A DNA stretch of 14,337 nt, from positions 1 through 14,337 of the forward strand of contig CAZWZF010000088.1 in NCBI GenBank assembly GCA_964638715.1, in the 5' to 3' direction. Source of the DNA: JBAXQQ01 sp037131695. Its GTDB lineage: Bacteria > Armatimonadota > Hebobacteria > CAIYQO01. Under the pieces are notes generated by a model. The model did no database searches, was not told where the DNA came from, and saw only the letters and a program-made list of their open reading frames with translations. Below are positions 1-7,476 of the stretch, piece by piece. Each line of letters begins with the position of its first letter. The first letter of the stretch is position 1. Position numbers and translations under genes: made by a program.

Positions 1-30
1 TGCAACAATGGTATGGAGTTCTCTACTCGA

Positions 31-154
31 CCGCCGCTCTGCGGCTGGAAATAATGTCACATAAAAATGCTGTTCTATCAAATAAACCAGCCGCAGCGCG
101 GCGATATATTAATAGTACACAACATATCTAAGAAATTAAAGCTGCAGAGCAGCG
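31..154. repeat. Cluster of three related 5-3-5 mini-palindromes
   Basis: Three copies of a 13-base palindrome with 5-base arms and a 3-base centre lie in this gap. They are GCCGCTCTGCGGC (about 33-46, opposite orientation), GCCGCAGCGCGGC (90-102) and GCTGCAGAGCAGC (141-153). The first two form an inverted pair that matches over 17 bases with one mismatch (32-48 against 87-103). Copies two and three share a tail after the palindrome, roughly GCGAYAYATTAA. The third copy reads on the minus strand as a weak hairpin followed by TTTAATTT, so it might end transcription of the upstream minus-strand gene. The form is REP-like. Nothing else is seen in bases 1-214. Confidence 0.6.
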
Positions 155-214
155 ACACATTAAAGTTATCAACGACTTTCTTTGTTTGAATTTAATTGCT
201 AACTGACTATATAT

Positions 215-1528
215 CTATTCTTCAATTCTCATATGTTTCTTCTCTTCTGCGAAGGCAGATATTTCATCTCCCCCAATTTTCACCTTTACTACACGCAACT
301 TATGACCATCTGCGTATTTATGCGATTTTCGGAACTTCTCGCGCACTTCCATGCCATTTTCAGCCAAATGCTCCATAACCGTATCAGTCAACTGGCAACC
401 ACCTTCAATTTCATCAGGCATAGCAGTCTTCTCTTCATTTACCGCCACTAATTCTGCTTTTACTTCGCCATTCTGAATGGAAAAATCCATCCCGACTGTT
501 GAGTCTATCACCGCAATAATTCCTTCTTCACCGTCTTCCTTCACTTGTACTTTCATGCCCATTGATAACAATGTTTCTATCAATTTCATCTTCACCATTT
601 CGTTATCAGATAGCTTCTGCAGTACAGTCTCGCATTCATTATATGTCGTGTTAATACGCTGATACATTTCTCTTATTGCCTGTATTCCGCTGCTTTTTTG
701 AATTAGTGCCTGCAATTCGTTCAGAAATTCTGCTGCCGCATCCTGATAATAGGTTTCCAGATTTTGTTTCTGCATAGCGTTAATACATGCCAGCGATTCA
801 TTAATCAGTTTCCTACTTTCTTCACGTTCTTTCTCGCGCTGTTTTATTAAAGTAATCTCGCGATAAATCCGGTCTTTCAACAACTTCACACCTTGCATCG
901 CCATTTTTGACTGTTTTACCGCCATCTTTTCATATTGTTCTACAGATTCCAGCATTTTTGCCTGTAGTTCAGCAGGCAACAGGATAATTTCCTGTTTCAC
1001 ATTTTCAATTTCTTCCAGCACTTTTTCAGCAGAAATAGTGTGAACAGATAATTCAGTTGACTCAAAGATGTCATTTGATAGCTGATAAATGCGTTCAGCA
1101 ATTTCTTCTGATTCGCCGTTCTCATTAAACTCATTTTGCAATATATTCAACCTGGTTATTAAATCTTCCGGAGCATTGGGAGCAATAGTCATTCGCTGAA
1201 TACAATTATGTAATTTATGGACGATGAAATCAGCCAGGGCGTTTTGAGTCGATACTTGATATGTAACCTCGGCCAATTCCAAAGCACTGGCTAATTGCGC
1301 GGAATAAGCAGCATTTTTCGCGATTATATGTGCCTCGTGGTCTGCACATCTTTGATTAAAAATAGCCATAGACGCTTCGTGTTCACGCTTAAGGTCTTTT
1401 ACCGCCAGGTAAACCGCAACGCTTACTGCTGCAATCCCCGCACCAGTGGCAAGCATACCTGTAGCTGAAACCGCCGGTAATAAAGCCTGCATAGGCGGTG
1501 AAGCTATAAAAATCGTTGAATGCGACAT
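215..1528 (-). CDS. Hypothetical membrane-anchored coiled-coil protein
   Basis: I do not recognise the family of this 437-residue protein. Residues about 17-42 form one hydrophobic, Ala/Gly-rich helix that could span the inner membrane. Residues about 45-310 are charged and helical (Glu, Lys and Gln rich, for example QREKEREESRK near 230), which suggests a long coiled coil. Residues about 313-430 look like a separate mixed alpha/beta domain, with short strands such as MKVQVKEDGEEG and LRVVKVKIGG. The ATG at 1528 is preceded by GGGAGG about six bases away, so the start is firm. Seventy bases separate it from coaBC, and a near-consensus promoter sits in that gap, so it is probably transcribed alone. 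A scaffold or envelope-associated role is possible but unproven. Confidence 0.8.
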   Translation of the reverse strand: MSHSTIFIASPPMQALLPAVSATGMLATGAGIAAVSVAVYLAVKDLKREHEASMAIFNQRCADHEAHIIAKNAAYSAQLASALELAEVTYQVSTQNALADFIVHKLHNCIQRMTIAPNAPEDLITRLNILQNEFNENGESEEIAERIYQLSNDIFESTELSVHTISAEKVLEEIENVKQEIILLPAELQAKMLESVEQYEKMAVKQSKMAMQGVKLLKDRIYREITLIKQREKEREESRKLINESLACINAMQKQNLETYYQDAAAEFLNELQALIQKSSGIQAIREMYQRINTTYNECETVLQKLSDNEMVKMKLIETLLSMGMKVQVKEDGEEGIIAVIDSTVGMDFSIQNGEVKAELVAVNEEKTAMPDEIEGGCQLTDTVMEHLAENGMEVREKFRKSHKYADGHKLRVVKVKIGGDEISAFAEEKKHMRIEE

Positions 1529-1567
1529 AACAACCTCCCTAAAAAACTAATTTTTCTGTTCGCGCTG

Positions 1568-1596
1568 ATTATATTAAATTACAGCATTACTGTCAT
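1568..1596 (-). promoter_or_regulatory. Near-consensus sigma-70 promoter for the coiled-coil gene
   Basis: Read on the minus strand, the -35 box is ATGACA (1591-1596), the spacer is exactly 17 bases, and the -10 box is TATAAT (1568-1573). Eleven of twelve box positions match the consensus. The predicted start of transcription is near 1561, giving a leader of about 32 bases that carries the GGGAGG ribosome site. The promoter lies immediately after the coaBC stop codon, which supports separate expression of the downstream gene. Confidence 0.75.
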
Positions 1597-1598
1597 AT

Positions 1599-2846
1599 TT
1601 ATCTTGCAGACTTTTTATCGCTGATAATCAAGGCTGCATCGAGGATTATGTTGGCGAGGGCGGTTTTGGTCATCAATTCCAATTCATTTATCTCACCATC
1701 GGCGTATATCAATGTCGCTTTATTAGTATCAACAGCAAAACCGCAACCGGCAGCGGTTACGTCATTTGCCACGATGAAATCGGCATTTTTCTTTTTTATT
1801 TTATCTGACGCATGCTGGTGCAGATTTTCTGTCTCTGCCGCAAACGCCACTATTACCTGGTCATCGCGCTTTATTTTGCCGACGTTTGCCAGGATATCCG
1901 GGGTGGCAGCCAGTTCCAGCTTTTCTGTTTTTTTGCCAGATTTCTTGATTTTCTGTTCGGCGGATTCGACCGGGGCAAAGTCTGCGGGAGCGGCGGCACC
2001 GATTATAATATCTGCCCGGGATGCGGTAATGCTGACCGCCTCGTTCATCTCGGCAGCCGTGGTAGTTTTTATTACATGCACCCCTTCAGGTGCGGGCAAA
2101 TCAACTGGACCACTGATCAGGGTTACATGGGCACCGCGTTTTACCGCTTCAATGGCTATGGCAAATCCCATTTTGCCAGTGCTGGGGTTGCTGATGAAAC
2201 GCACCGGGTCGATATATTCACGAGTTGGACCGGCGGTGACAATTATCTTTTTATCGCTTAAATCCACATAGCGTGCCAGAAATAGCGATTCCACCTTTGC
2301 GATAATTTCGCTGACGTCAGACATTCTGCCTTTGCCGGAATACCCACAGGCTAATTCTCCGCTGTCCGGCCCAATAAATTTCACCCCGCGCTGGCGAAGA
2401 ATTTCTTCATTCTCCCGGGTAGCGGCATTTTCCCACATCTTCACATTCATCGCCGGTGCCAGCATTACCGGACAGGTACATGCCAGGGTTACGGAAGTTA
2501 GTAAATCATCGGCAATTCCATGCGCCATTTTCGCCATGAAATTTGCGGTGGCAGGGGCAATCAGCAATAAATCAGCATCATCAGACAATCCGATATGCTC
2601 AACATCCCAATCCCCCGGGTCGCTGAATAAATCAGTGTAAACTTTTCCCCCGGCGACGGTTTGCAGAGTTTCCGGGGTGACAAATTTTGCACCATTAACG
2701 GTAAGGACGGGACGCACTATTACCCGCCGACCAGGATTGCGCAGGTCGCGCAATGCGCGCAAACCTCGTACCAGTTCTGCTGTTTTATATGCAGCAATAG
2801 ATCCAGTAATCCCCAAAACCACGCAAAATTTGCTATTGTCACTCAT
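1599..2846 (-). CDS. coaBC: Bifunctional phosphopantothenoylcysteine decarboxylase / phosphopantothenate-cysteine ligase
   Basis: This cytoplasmic enzyme performs two steps of coenzyme A synthesis: it joins cysteine to 4'-phosphopantothenate (CoaB) and decarboxylates the product to 4'-phosphopantetheine (CoaC, FMN-dependent). The CoaC half is residues 1 to about 190, with GITGSIAAYK, the catalytic His of VEHIGL (about 84), PAMNVKMW (Asn 134) and the Cys flap ACGYSGKGRM (Cys 167). The CoaB half starts near 198, with VTAGPTREYIDPVRFISN, the KIKK dimer-region motif (about 299) and NDV (about 361). The start used is the ATG at 2846, preceded by GAGGAAG, one base after the gmk stop. A longer reading to 2870 would need a TTG inside gmk. 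Residues about 30-50 hold a slightly longer loop than usual. The identification is very secure. Confidence 0.97.
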   Translation of the reverse strand: MSDNSKFCVVLGITGSIAAYKTAELVRGLRALRDLRNPGRRVIVRPVLTVNGAKFVTPETLQTVAGGKVYTDLFSDPGDWDVEHIGLSDDADLLLIAPATANFMAKMAHGIADDLLTSVTLACTCPVMLAPAMNVKMWENAATRENEEILRQRGVKFIGPDSGELACGYSGKGRMSDVSEIIAKVESLFLARYVDLSDKKIIVTAGPTREYIDPVRFISNPSTGKMGFAIAIEAVKRGAHVTLISGPVDLPAPEGVHVIKTTTAAEMNEAVSITASRADIIIGAAAPADFAPVESAEQKIKKSGKKTEKLELAATPDILANVGKIKRDDQVIVAFAAETENLHQHASDKIKKKNADFIVANDVTAAGCGFAVDTNKATLIYADGEINELELMTKTALANIILDAALIISDKKSAR

Positions 2847-2847
2847 C

Positions 2848-3480
2848 TTATTCTTCCTCAATCTTAGCAAAATGGGAATATCGCCACGGACGCAGCCTTT
2901 CGGCTATAATCACAGCTTCAACATCGCGGACCGCTTCATCCAGCTTATCGTTAATAACCAGATATTCGTAATTTTCGATGCGTTCCATCTCATGACGGGC
3001 ATTTTCCAGTCGTTTGTGAATGGTTAATTCATCCTCGGTTTTGCGTCGGCGCAATCTGCGTTCCAACTCATCCCAACTGGGCGGGGCAAGAAAAAGCAAT
3101 ATTGCACCCGGAAACTCGCGACGTACCTGTAAGGCACCCTGTACATCAATTTCCAGAATGACATCCATCCCCTTGTTTAGTTCTTCCTCAACCCAACTGC
3201 GCGGGGTGCCATAAAAATGGCCGTGTACTGCCGCATGCTCCAGCATGTCGCCTTGCTCCAGCATGGTAGCGAACTTCTCATTTGTTACAAAAAAGTAGTC
3301 AATACCATCTTTCTCGTGAGGCCGCGGGTCGCGGGTAGTGATAGATATCGAGGTGCGAATTAATGATAATCGCGGTATCACCCTGCGCAGGATGGTATCT
3401 TTGCCCACCCCGGATGGACCGGAAAGTATAAATAATATACCTTCATCTCTTTTTAAATCTTCTGTTGAAAAATTATTCAT
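2848..3480 (-). CDS. gmk: Guanylate kinase
   Basis: Guanylate kinase phosphorylates GMP to GDP with ATP, in the cytoplasm, and is essential for GTP and dGTP supply. The P-loop GPSGVGKDT lies at residues 21-29. The GMP-binding region SITTRDPRPHEKDGIDYFF follows at 46-64, with HGHFYGTP at 86-93 and EIDVQGA at 110-116. The lid region is LRRRKTEDELTIHKRL. From the ATG at 3480 the protein has 210 residues, the normal length. A 225-residue version would start at a TTG at 3525 deep inside the upstream gene and is not favoured. The ribosome site AGGA overlaps the TAG stop of the preceding gene, so translation is probably coupled. It sits between the BON-like gene and coaBC in one operon. The neighbouring gmk, rpoZ and coaBC order is common in bacteria, but rpoZ is absent here. 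Confidence 0.97.
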   Translation of the reverse strand: MNNFSTEDLKRDEGILFILSGPSGVGKDTILRRVIPRLSLIRTSISITTRDPRPHEKDGIDYFFVTNEKFATMLEQGDMLEHAAVHGHFYGTPRSWVEEELNKGMDVILEIDVQGALQVRREFPGAILLFLAPPSWDELERRLRRRKTEDELTIHKRLENARHEMERIENYEYLVINDKLDEAVRDVEAVIIAERLRPWRYSHFAKIEEE

Positions 3481-3484
3481 ATTC

Positions 3485-3742
3485 CTATTTCTTTGGTGAT
3501 TGTTCAAATCTGCATTGAATTGCAACGTCCCGTACTGACGGATCGCGGGCTATATCTTCTAAAATAAAGCGCAACTCTTCTTTGGGTTTAACTGAAATGA
3601 ATCCTGTTGCCGGACGTACTATACCGCCGATTGTTATTACACCTTTTGCGCAGCCTATACGCGCATCTGAAACGTCAAGTGCTTCGCGCTTTGTTATTGC
3701 ACGCTGCAAGTTACGCAATATCGTTTTGTCTTCAACTGACAT
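3485..3742 (-). CDS. Small BON-like protein of unknown function
   Basis: This 85-residue protein is the first gene of an operon with gmk (4-base gap) and coaBC. Residues about 21-80 read like a small alpha/beta unit: DARIGCAKGVITIGGIV, then a helix EELRFILEDIARDPSV and a strand RDVAIQCRFE. That pattern of strand, 'GVITIGGIV' turn, helix and 'V.DV' strand resembles the BON fold, but the match is loose and is my inference. There is no signal peptide or membrane segment, so the protein is probably cytoplasmic. The ATG at 3742 has a strong purine-rich site (GGGGGTG) about five bases upstream. It is clearly not rpoZ or the RemA/DUF370 protein often found near gmk. The coding call is supported by spacing and ribosome site; the function is open. 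Confidence 0.8.
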   Translation of the reverse strand: MSVEDKTILRNLQRAITKREALDVSDARIGCAKGVITIGGIVRPATGFISVKPKEELRFILEDIARDPSVRDVAIQCRFEQSPKK

Positions 3743-3762
3743 ATCACACCCCCTGATAAAAT

Positions 3763-3768
3763 ATTATA
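3763..3768 (-). promoter_or_regulatory. Candidate -10 box for the BON-like/gmk/coaBC operon
   Basis: A perfect TATAAT is read on the minus strand 20 bases upstream of the first ATG of the operon. No good -35 box lies 16-18 bases further upstream, and the surrounding DNA is very AT-rich, so this could be chance. The 92-base gap to the zinc-ribbon gene must hold the operon promoter unless there is read-through. Confidence 0.3.
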
Positions 3769-3834
3769 TATGTTTCTTAGCCATATAAATATATATTACC
3801 TGCCATCAATGTAGATTTTTCCATATTAACATTG

Positions 3835-4596
3835 CTATTCATCCAGAATAACTATATCTTCATTACCGTTGCTATTGCCATAAACCATTTTTTCTCTTGG
3901 AGCAAATATTTGCAGGTGCAGAGATTTTTCGCCGTGCCGCAATGAATGAAATGGAACTTTTATTATGTATTCCCTATCTGCAGTCAAAGGATACATGGTC
4001 AATAACATGCCATTTTCATCTAATTGTACCTTCTGCGGTATAACACCAGGAGAATTCGTAATCTCTGGTTTTCCCATGGCAACACAGGGTGAAAAATCAC
4101 CAACCTTTTGAGCATATAAATCCATAATTTTGATATGAATTGTAATATCTGTACTTGTTACCTGCAACGGATTTTTAATGTATAAATATACTGCTTTCTC
4201 TCCATCACCAGTATAATTATCCTGAACTTTTGCATCAACCAGAATTTCATTTCCACGAAAATGCCGCATGTCAGGGTCCACTGAGTATGCCATAATAATT
4301 AACAGCATGAATGCAATAATTATTGAAGAAACTACCCAAACCGGCGCAGGAATAAATTGCAATACACGTATGCCGCGACGTTGATAAATTGATGAATAAT
4401 GTGGGCAATTTTTTGCACCATTGCCATTTGGCAGAAAATATTCTACTCCTTCAGCCTTGCCGCATCCATCCCCGGCAACCTGGTAACGGCAATAATTACA
4501 ACGAATTAAATCCTCGCCGCATAACGTACAATCCGCCACGTCACCCGACCTGAAAACATTCTCATATTTGCATTGAGGACACCGGATAACCCGCAT
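3835..4596 (-). CDS. Zinc-ribbon protein with one membrane helix and an outer domain
   Basis: This 253-residue protein is not a family I can name. The N-terminus holds paired cysteines typical of zinc ribbons: CPQC (6-9) with CTLC (23-26), then CNYC (33-36) with Cys 45 and Cys 64. A hydrophobic stretch at about 86-105 (VWVVSSIIIAFMLLIIMAYS) should cross the membrane. The remaining 145 residues look beta-rich, with alternating strands such as AVYLYIKNPLQV and ITIHIKI, and probably form an Ig- or C2-like domain outside the cytoplasm. The likely topology is ribbons inside, beta domain outside. The ATG at 4596 follows GGGGTG closely; a reading to 4602 would use GTG. No operon partner is seen: 92 bases separate it from the next gene. 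A sensing or assembly role is only a guess. Confidence 0.8.
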   Translation of the reverse strand: MRVIRCPQCKYENVFRSGDVADCTLCGEDLIRCNYCRYQVAGDGCGKAEGVEYFLPNGNGAKNCPHYSSIYQRRGIRVLQFIPAPVWVVSSIIIAFMLLIIMAYSVDPDMRHFRGNEILVDAKVQDNYTGDGEKAVYLYIKNPLQVTSTDITIHIKIMDLYAQKVGDFSPCVAMGKPEITNSPGVIPQKVQLDENGMLLTMYPLTADREYIIKVPFHSLRHGEKSLHLQIFAPREKMVYGNSNGNEDIVILDE

Positions 4597-4745
4597 AATC
4601 ACCCCGAAATAAAATGTAATAATAATATACTATATTGTGCTGAAAAATGATAGAGGGTAATTTGAAGAGAGAAGTGAAATGAGTAAAGAGTGAAAATTGG
4701 AAATGGCAAATTATGTCCATAAAAATAAAGATATTCAGTAAATGC

Positions 4746-4872
4746 AGTCACCGTTTGGAACTGGGCGGGAGCCCGGCGAACTCTGGTATGAAAAGAATGA
4801 TTGTTAATTTTGTTGTTTAAATCAAAATACTGCCAATTGTGCCGGGCTCCCGCCCAGTTCCAAACGGTGACT
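4746..4872. repeat. Perfect 32-bp inverted repeat pair (MITE/REPIN-like)
   Basis: The arm at 4746-4777 and the arm at 4841-4872 are exact reverse complements over 32 bases, separated by 63 bases of AT-rich DNA. Each arm also contains its own small hairpin, CTGGGC-GGGA-GCCCGG. The arms are G+C-rich in an AT-rich gap. No direct target-site duplication is obvious at the outer edges and no transposase gene lies inside, so this would be a non-autonomous element or a pair of REP-like units. Confidence 0.85.
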
Positions 4873-4908
4873 ATAATTTATAAAGGAACTTGTCTTTTTG
4901 TAGTGAAA

Positions 4909-4933
4909 ACGTGGCGTCACCGTCCCGGTGACG
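4909..4933 (+). repeat. 25-bp dispersed hairpin repeat, copy 1
   Basis: This 25-base sequence recurs exactly, in the opposite orientation, at 10616-10640. It contains a perfect hairpin, CGTCACCG-TCC-CGGTGACG (8-base stem, 3-base loop). It abuts the T-tract of the GH5 terminator. The outer edge GTGGCGTCACC is part of the conserved unit, so the repeat is more than the hairpin alone. Confidence 0.8.
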
Positions 4934-4962
4934 AAAAAAAGGACAATCCGCAAAGATTGCCC
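4934..4962 (-). terminator. Rho-independent terminator of the GH5 gene
   Basis: On the minus strand, GGGCAATC and GATTGTCC form an 8-base stem with one G-U pair around the loop TTTGCG, followed directly by seven T residues. It starts about 20 bases after the GH5 stop codon. The plus strand also carries T-rich sequence after the stem, so it could work in both directions. Confidence 0.85.
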
Positions 4963-4981
4963 TTTTATCTTTTACTCTTTT

Positions 4982-7384
4982 TTATCGCATTTTCTTCATT
5001 TCGAACTGTTCTCCGGCTAACGTACGTTTTACGAATGCGCCCCAAAACGGTGTGGGTGTATAATTCCAATCAAGAATCATGCGCGGTGATGATGCCAGGT
5101 GGAAACACCAGGCAGTCCAGCTCAATTTGTTTTTCTGCATGAACCCAAGGACGTCGGGGCACCATGTGTATGGGTCTTCCTGCGCGCTATCGGGAATAAA
5201 ATCCATCTTCTTAATGTCCGCGCCAACCTCACCTACCAGAATTGGGTATTTATCGGCTATGCAAAGCACTTTTTCTTTCCACTGGAATTTCCAGGGATAG
5301 ATATGAGTGGCGTAGATGATGCCATTACCAGTTTTGTCTTCCAATGCGAAATCTTTGATGCCGGTTAAGTCGTATGACCAGTCAAGACCGCCGCAAATAA
5401 CGATGTTTTTAGCGCCAGTTGCACGTACAGCATCTACAAGTTTCTGCATGCCGACGGCATGGAAACCTTTGGCATTAAGTGCCTTTTCTTCCGGAGTTAA
5501 AAATGCATCTTCGTCTGCCGGTGCATTTTTATCCTCAACAAATCCGCCATTGCGCCATATTTCCCAACTGGTACCATGAGGTTCATTAAATAAATCAAAC
5601 AATACACCTGGATGGTTTTTATATTTTGTCGATGCATCTGTCCAGAATGTTACTTGTGCCTGTGATGGTGCAAGGAATCTATGCAAATCCAATAATACAT
5701 ATGAGCCACGATTAGTAATTAATGTGATTACATTGTCAACCAGTTCGCGATACGCAGCACCACCGTCTTTCTGACCGGGACCTTTGCCATACCAAAATTC
5801 ATCTTTCACTGGTAATCGGATAATCTTGCTTTTCCAGTCGTCAACCGCCACAATAGCGGTCTTCATAACATGGTCGCCTTGTACCAGGTATTCCAAGCTG
5901 TCTACATTAACACCTTGCAATATAACTTGCTTATTATCTGTATCCAGCACCTGATTGCCTTTTACATGCAATTCCTTCGCCCACTTCTTTGGTATAGGCT
6001 TCTCAACAGGAACTCTGGATGCTTTTTCAATCTCATCAGCAGTTTTTTTCTTTGCTATCAGCGCATCGGCATCAATGGGTTTAAGTGTAAGATCGTCCAG
6101 GTCAAATATGCCGGATACAACATTAAACAAACATGGCATCATTACCAAAGTAACCGCTTTTTCCGGAATCAGAAACTTTATTTTCCTGGATTCCCATCCC
6201 TTAGAATTACCGCGACTATATGGCGCACCAGGCTCATGTGACATTTCCTTGCCAGAAGCATCCTGGAACTTCAGCATAATTCGCGCGTCATACCAGGCTT
6301 CTTTGCCTACTTTCAGATCAGAAATCTGCTGTTTCCACGAGAATTCCAGCGCTTTGGTATCTTTAGGCAAGTCAAAAGTCCGACATATCATGACCGTTTT
6401 GTCTGGTTCTGTGGATTTCATACGCAGGTAATGGTTTGCTGCATCGCCTTCACCTTCAGATTCATAACTAATGCCATTACCTTTTCCCCAATCATCCGGC
6501 CATTTGTCAGCGTTATTATCTAACTCAAAATTACCATTAATAATGAGAGAACCATTCTCTTTTAATATTTTATCAGCTTTGTTTTGTTTTGCTTCTGCTT
6601 CTTTTTCAATTTTTACAGCCCATTCTTCAGCCCTTTTCTTAGCTTCTATTTTCAACGGCTCATCATCAATTGGGGTCATCACAAAGTCGTCCATATCAAT
6701 GGTGCCAGCCTGTACCTGGAAAAGGCATGGCATGAACTCAATAGTCTTGGCGCCTTCGGGAAGCAATATTTTTGTGCTGCGCTTTACCCAGTCATTAGAA
6801 TTGCTGCGGGTATATGGCGCGCCAACATTATGTTTCAACTTATTCCCATTAGCATCTTTAAACTCAAACATGATGCGGGCATCAAACCATGATTGGCTGC
6901 CAACTTTCAAGCCTTTCATGTGCTGGCGCCAGGTCAATTCAACAGCCTTTACACCATCAGGCACCGGCAGCAAACGATAAAGCATCACTAATTTGCCGGG
7001 ATTTCCCACCATCCTGATGAAATGATTCAGTTTTTTTACTTCGGTGGTTTTATCAGGATCAACTTTTATTTCACCAGGTTCTGCCGGGTCAGCGACAGGT
7101 TTCGCGTCCGGATCTTCTGATTCCCAACTGATACCGGAACCTTTTCCCCAGTCATCCGGCCAATTATCGTCATTGGCATCTTTTTCAAAATCGCCATTAC
7201 TGATGATTGGATTTTTTAAAACTGGCAGCTTAACTATCTCAGTTTTTGTATCAATCTTTGTATTCACCGGGGTTGCCGGTTTTTCGTCAGCACCGACAGC
7301 ATTTGGCATATTAATTAAAAATATACCAGCAGCAATGAACAGTAACAGGCAAAATTGCCAGATTGTCTTTTTTAAATAAATCAT
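4982..7384 (-). CDS. Secreted GH5-family glycanase with two tandem binding-type domains
   Basis: This 800-residue protein is probably exported and cuts a beta-linked polysaccharide (cellulose-, mannan- or xyloglucan-like). Residues 1 to about 32 form a signal peptide ending NAVGA. Two similar domains follow, about 58-240 and 279-438, each starting NG(D/N)FE and including WPDDWGKG and GAPY(T/S)R; they resemble CBM4/9-type beta-sandwiches. The first has an extra Asp/Pro-rich loop at about 90-118. A charged linker leads to the catalytic domain (about 470-790), with LDLHRF (565-570), the acid/base Glu 601 in LFNEPHG, His 695 in THIYP, the likely nucleophile Glu 719 in LVGEVGAD and WTAWCFH (756-762). 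These order well as GH5; the subfamily and substrate cannot be told. The ATG at 7384 follows AGGAT. It lies 92 bases after a GntR-type regulator, a plausible local controller. Confidence 0.92.
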   Translation of the reverse strand: MIYLKKTIWQFCLLLFIAAGIFLINMPNAVGADEKPATPVNTKIDTKTEIVKLPVLKNPIISNGDFEKDANDDNWPDDWGKGSGISWESEDPDAKPVADPAEPGEIKVDPDKTTEVKKLNHFIRMVGNPGKLVMLYRLLPVPDGVKAVELTWRQHMKGLKVGSQSWFDARIMFEFKDANGNKLKHNVGAPYTRSNSNDWVKRSTKILLPEGAKTIEFMPCLFQVQAGTIDMDDFVMTPIDDEPLKIEAKKRAEEWAVKIEKEAEAKQNKADKILKENGSLIINGNFELDNNADKWPDDWGKGNGISYESEGEGDAANHYLRMKSTEPDKTVMICRTFDLPKDTKALEFSWKQQISDLKVGKEAWYDARIMLKFQDASGKEMSHEPGAPYSRGNSKGWESRKIKFLIPEKAVTLVMMPCLFNVVSGIFDLDDLTLKPIDADALIAKKKTADEIEKASRVPVEKPIPKKWAKELHVKGNQVLDTDNKQVILQGVNVDSLEYLVQGDHVMKTAIVAVDDWKSKIIRLPVKDEFWYGKGPGQKDGGAAYRELVDNVITLITNRGSYVLLDLHRFLAPSQAQVTFWTDASTKYKNHPGVLFDLFNEPHGTSWEIWRNGGFVEDKNAPADEDAFLTPEEKALNAKGFHAVGMQKLVDAVRATGAKNIVICGGLDWSYDLTGIKDFALEDKTGNGIIYATHIYPWKFQWKEKVLCIADKYPILVGEVGADIKKMDFIPDSAQEDPYTWCPDVLGFMQKNKLSWTAWCFHLASSPRMILDWNYTPTPFWGAFVKRTLAGEQFEMKKMR

Positions 7385-7422
7385 TTTATATCCTTTTATT
7401 TTATACCAGGACTTTCGTGTAA

Positions 7423-7472
7423 GGTCACTTCGACAAACTCAGTGACCGGTCGCTGAGCCTGCCGAAGCGACC
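7423..7472. repeat. Head-to-head pair of 25-bp palindromic repeats
   Basis: Two 25-base units abut at 7447/7448. Each is a hairpin with 7-base arms: GGTCACT...AGTGACC and GGTCGCT...AGCGACC. The second unit, reverse-complemented, matches the first at 20 of 25 positions, and every difference is a transition. The pair sits between the regulator stop and the GH5 start. The phrase GCTGAGCCTGCCGAAGC is, from memory, like a dispersed repeat of many environmental bacteria. In mRNA it could act as a stabiliser or weak terminator; a T-run follows only on the plus strand. Confidence 0.75.
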
Positions 7473-7476
7473 ATTT

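Larger units (their letters stand above)
4597..4981. other. Intergenic region rich in inverted repeats, no gene
   Basis: No open frame here looks coding. From right to left it holds the terminator of the GH5 gene, a self-complementary 25-base repeat, a perfect 32-base inverted repeat pair, and a purine-rich stretch (about 4660-4715) of GAAGAGTGAAAA-like sequence. The leader of the zinc-ribbon gene (4597-4650) is very AT-rich, with several weak -10-like strings but no convincing promoter. Confidence 0.7.

Noticed and set aside
1648..2271. 207-codon plus-strand frame opposite coaBC, and similar long frames opposite the GH5, ilvD and URO-D genes
   Set aside because: These are shadow frames of well-supported minus-strand genes; their translations show no family features.
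2847..2870. Eight-residue extension of CoaBC
   Set aside because: It would begin with TTG inside gmk, while the ATG at 2846 has a GAGGAAG ribosome site at the right distance.
3481..3525. Fifteen-residue extension of guanylate kinase
   Set aside because: It starts with TTG within the upstream gene and makes the protein longer than usual; the ATG at 3480 gives a normal length.
4603..4660. Promoter for the zinc-ribbon gene
   Set aside because: Several -10-like AT strings exist (for example TATTAT), but none has an acceptable -35 box at 16-18 bases, so no site was called.
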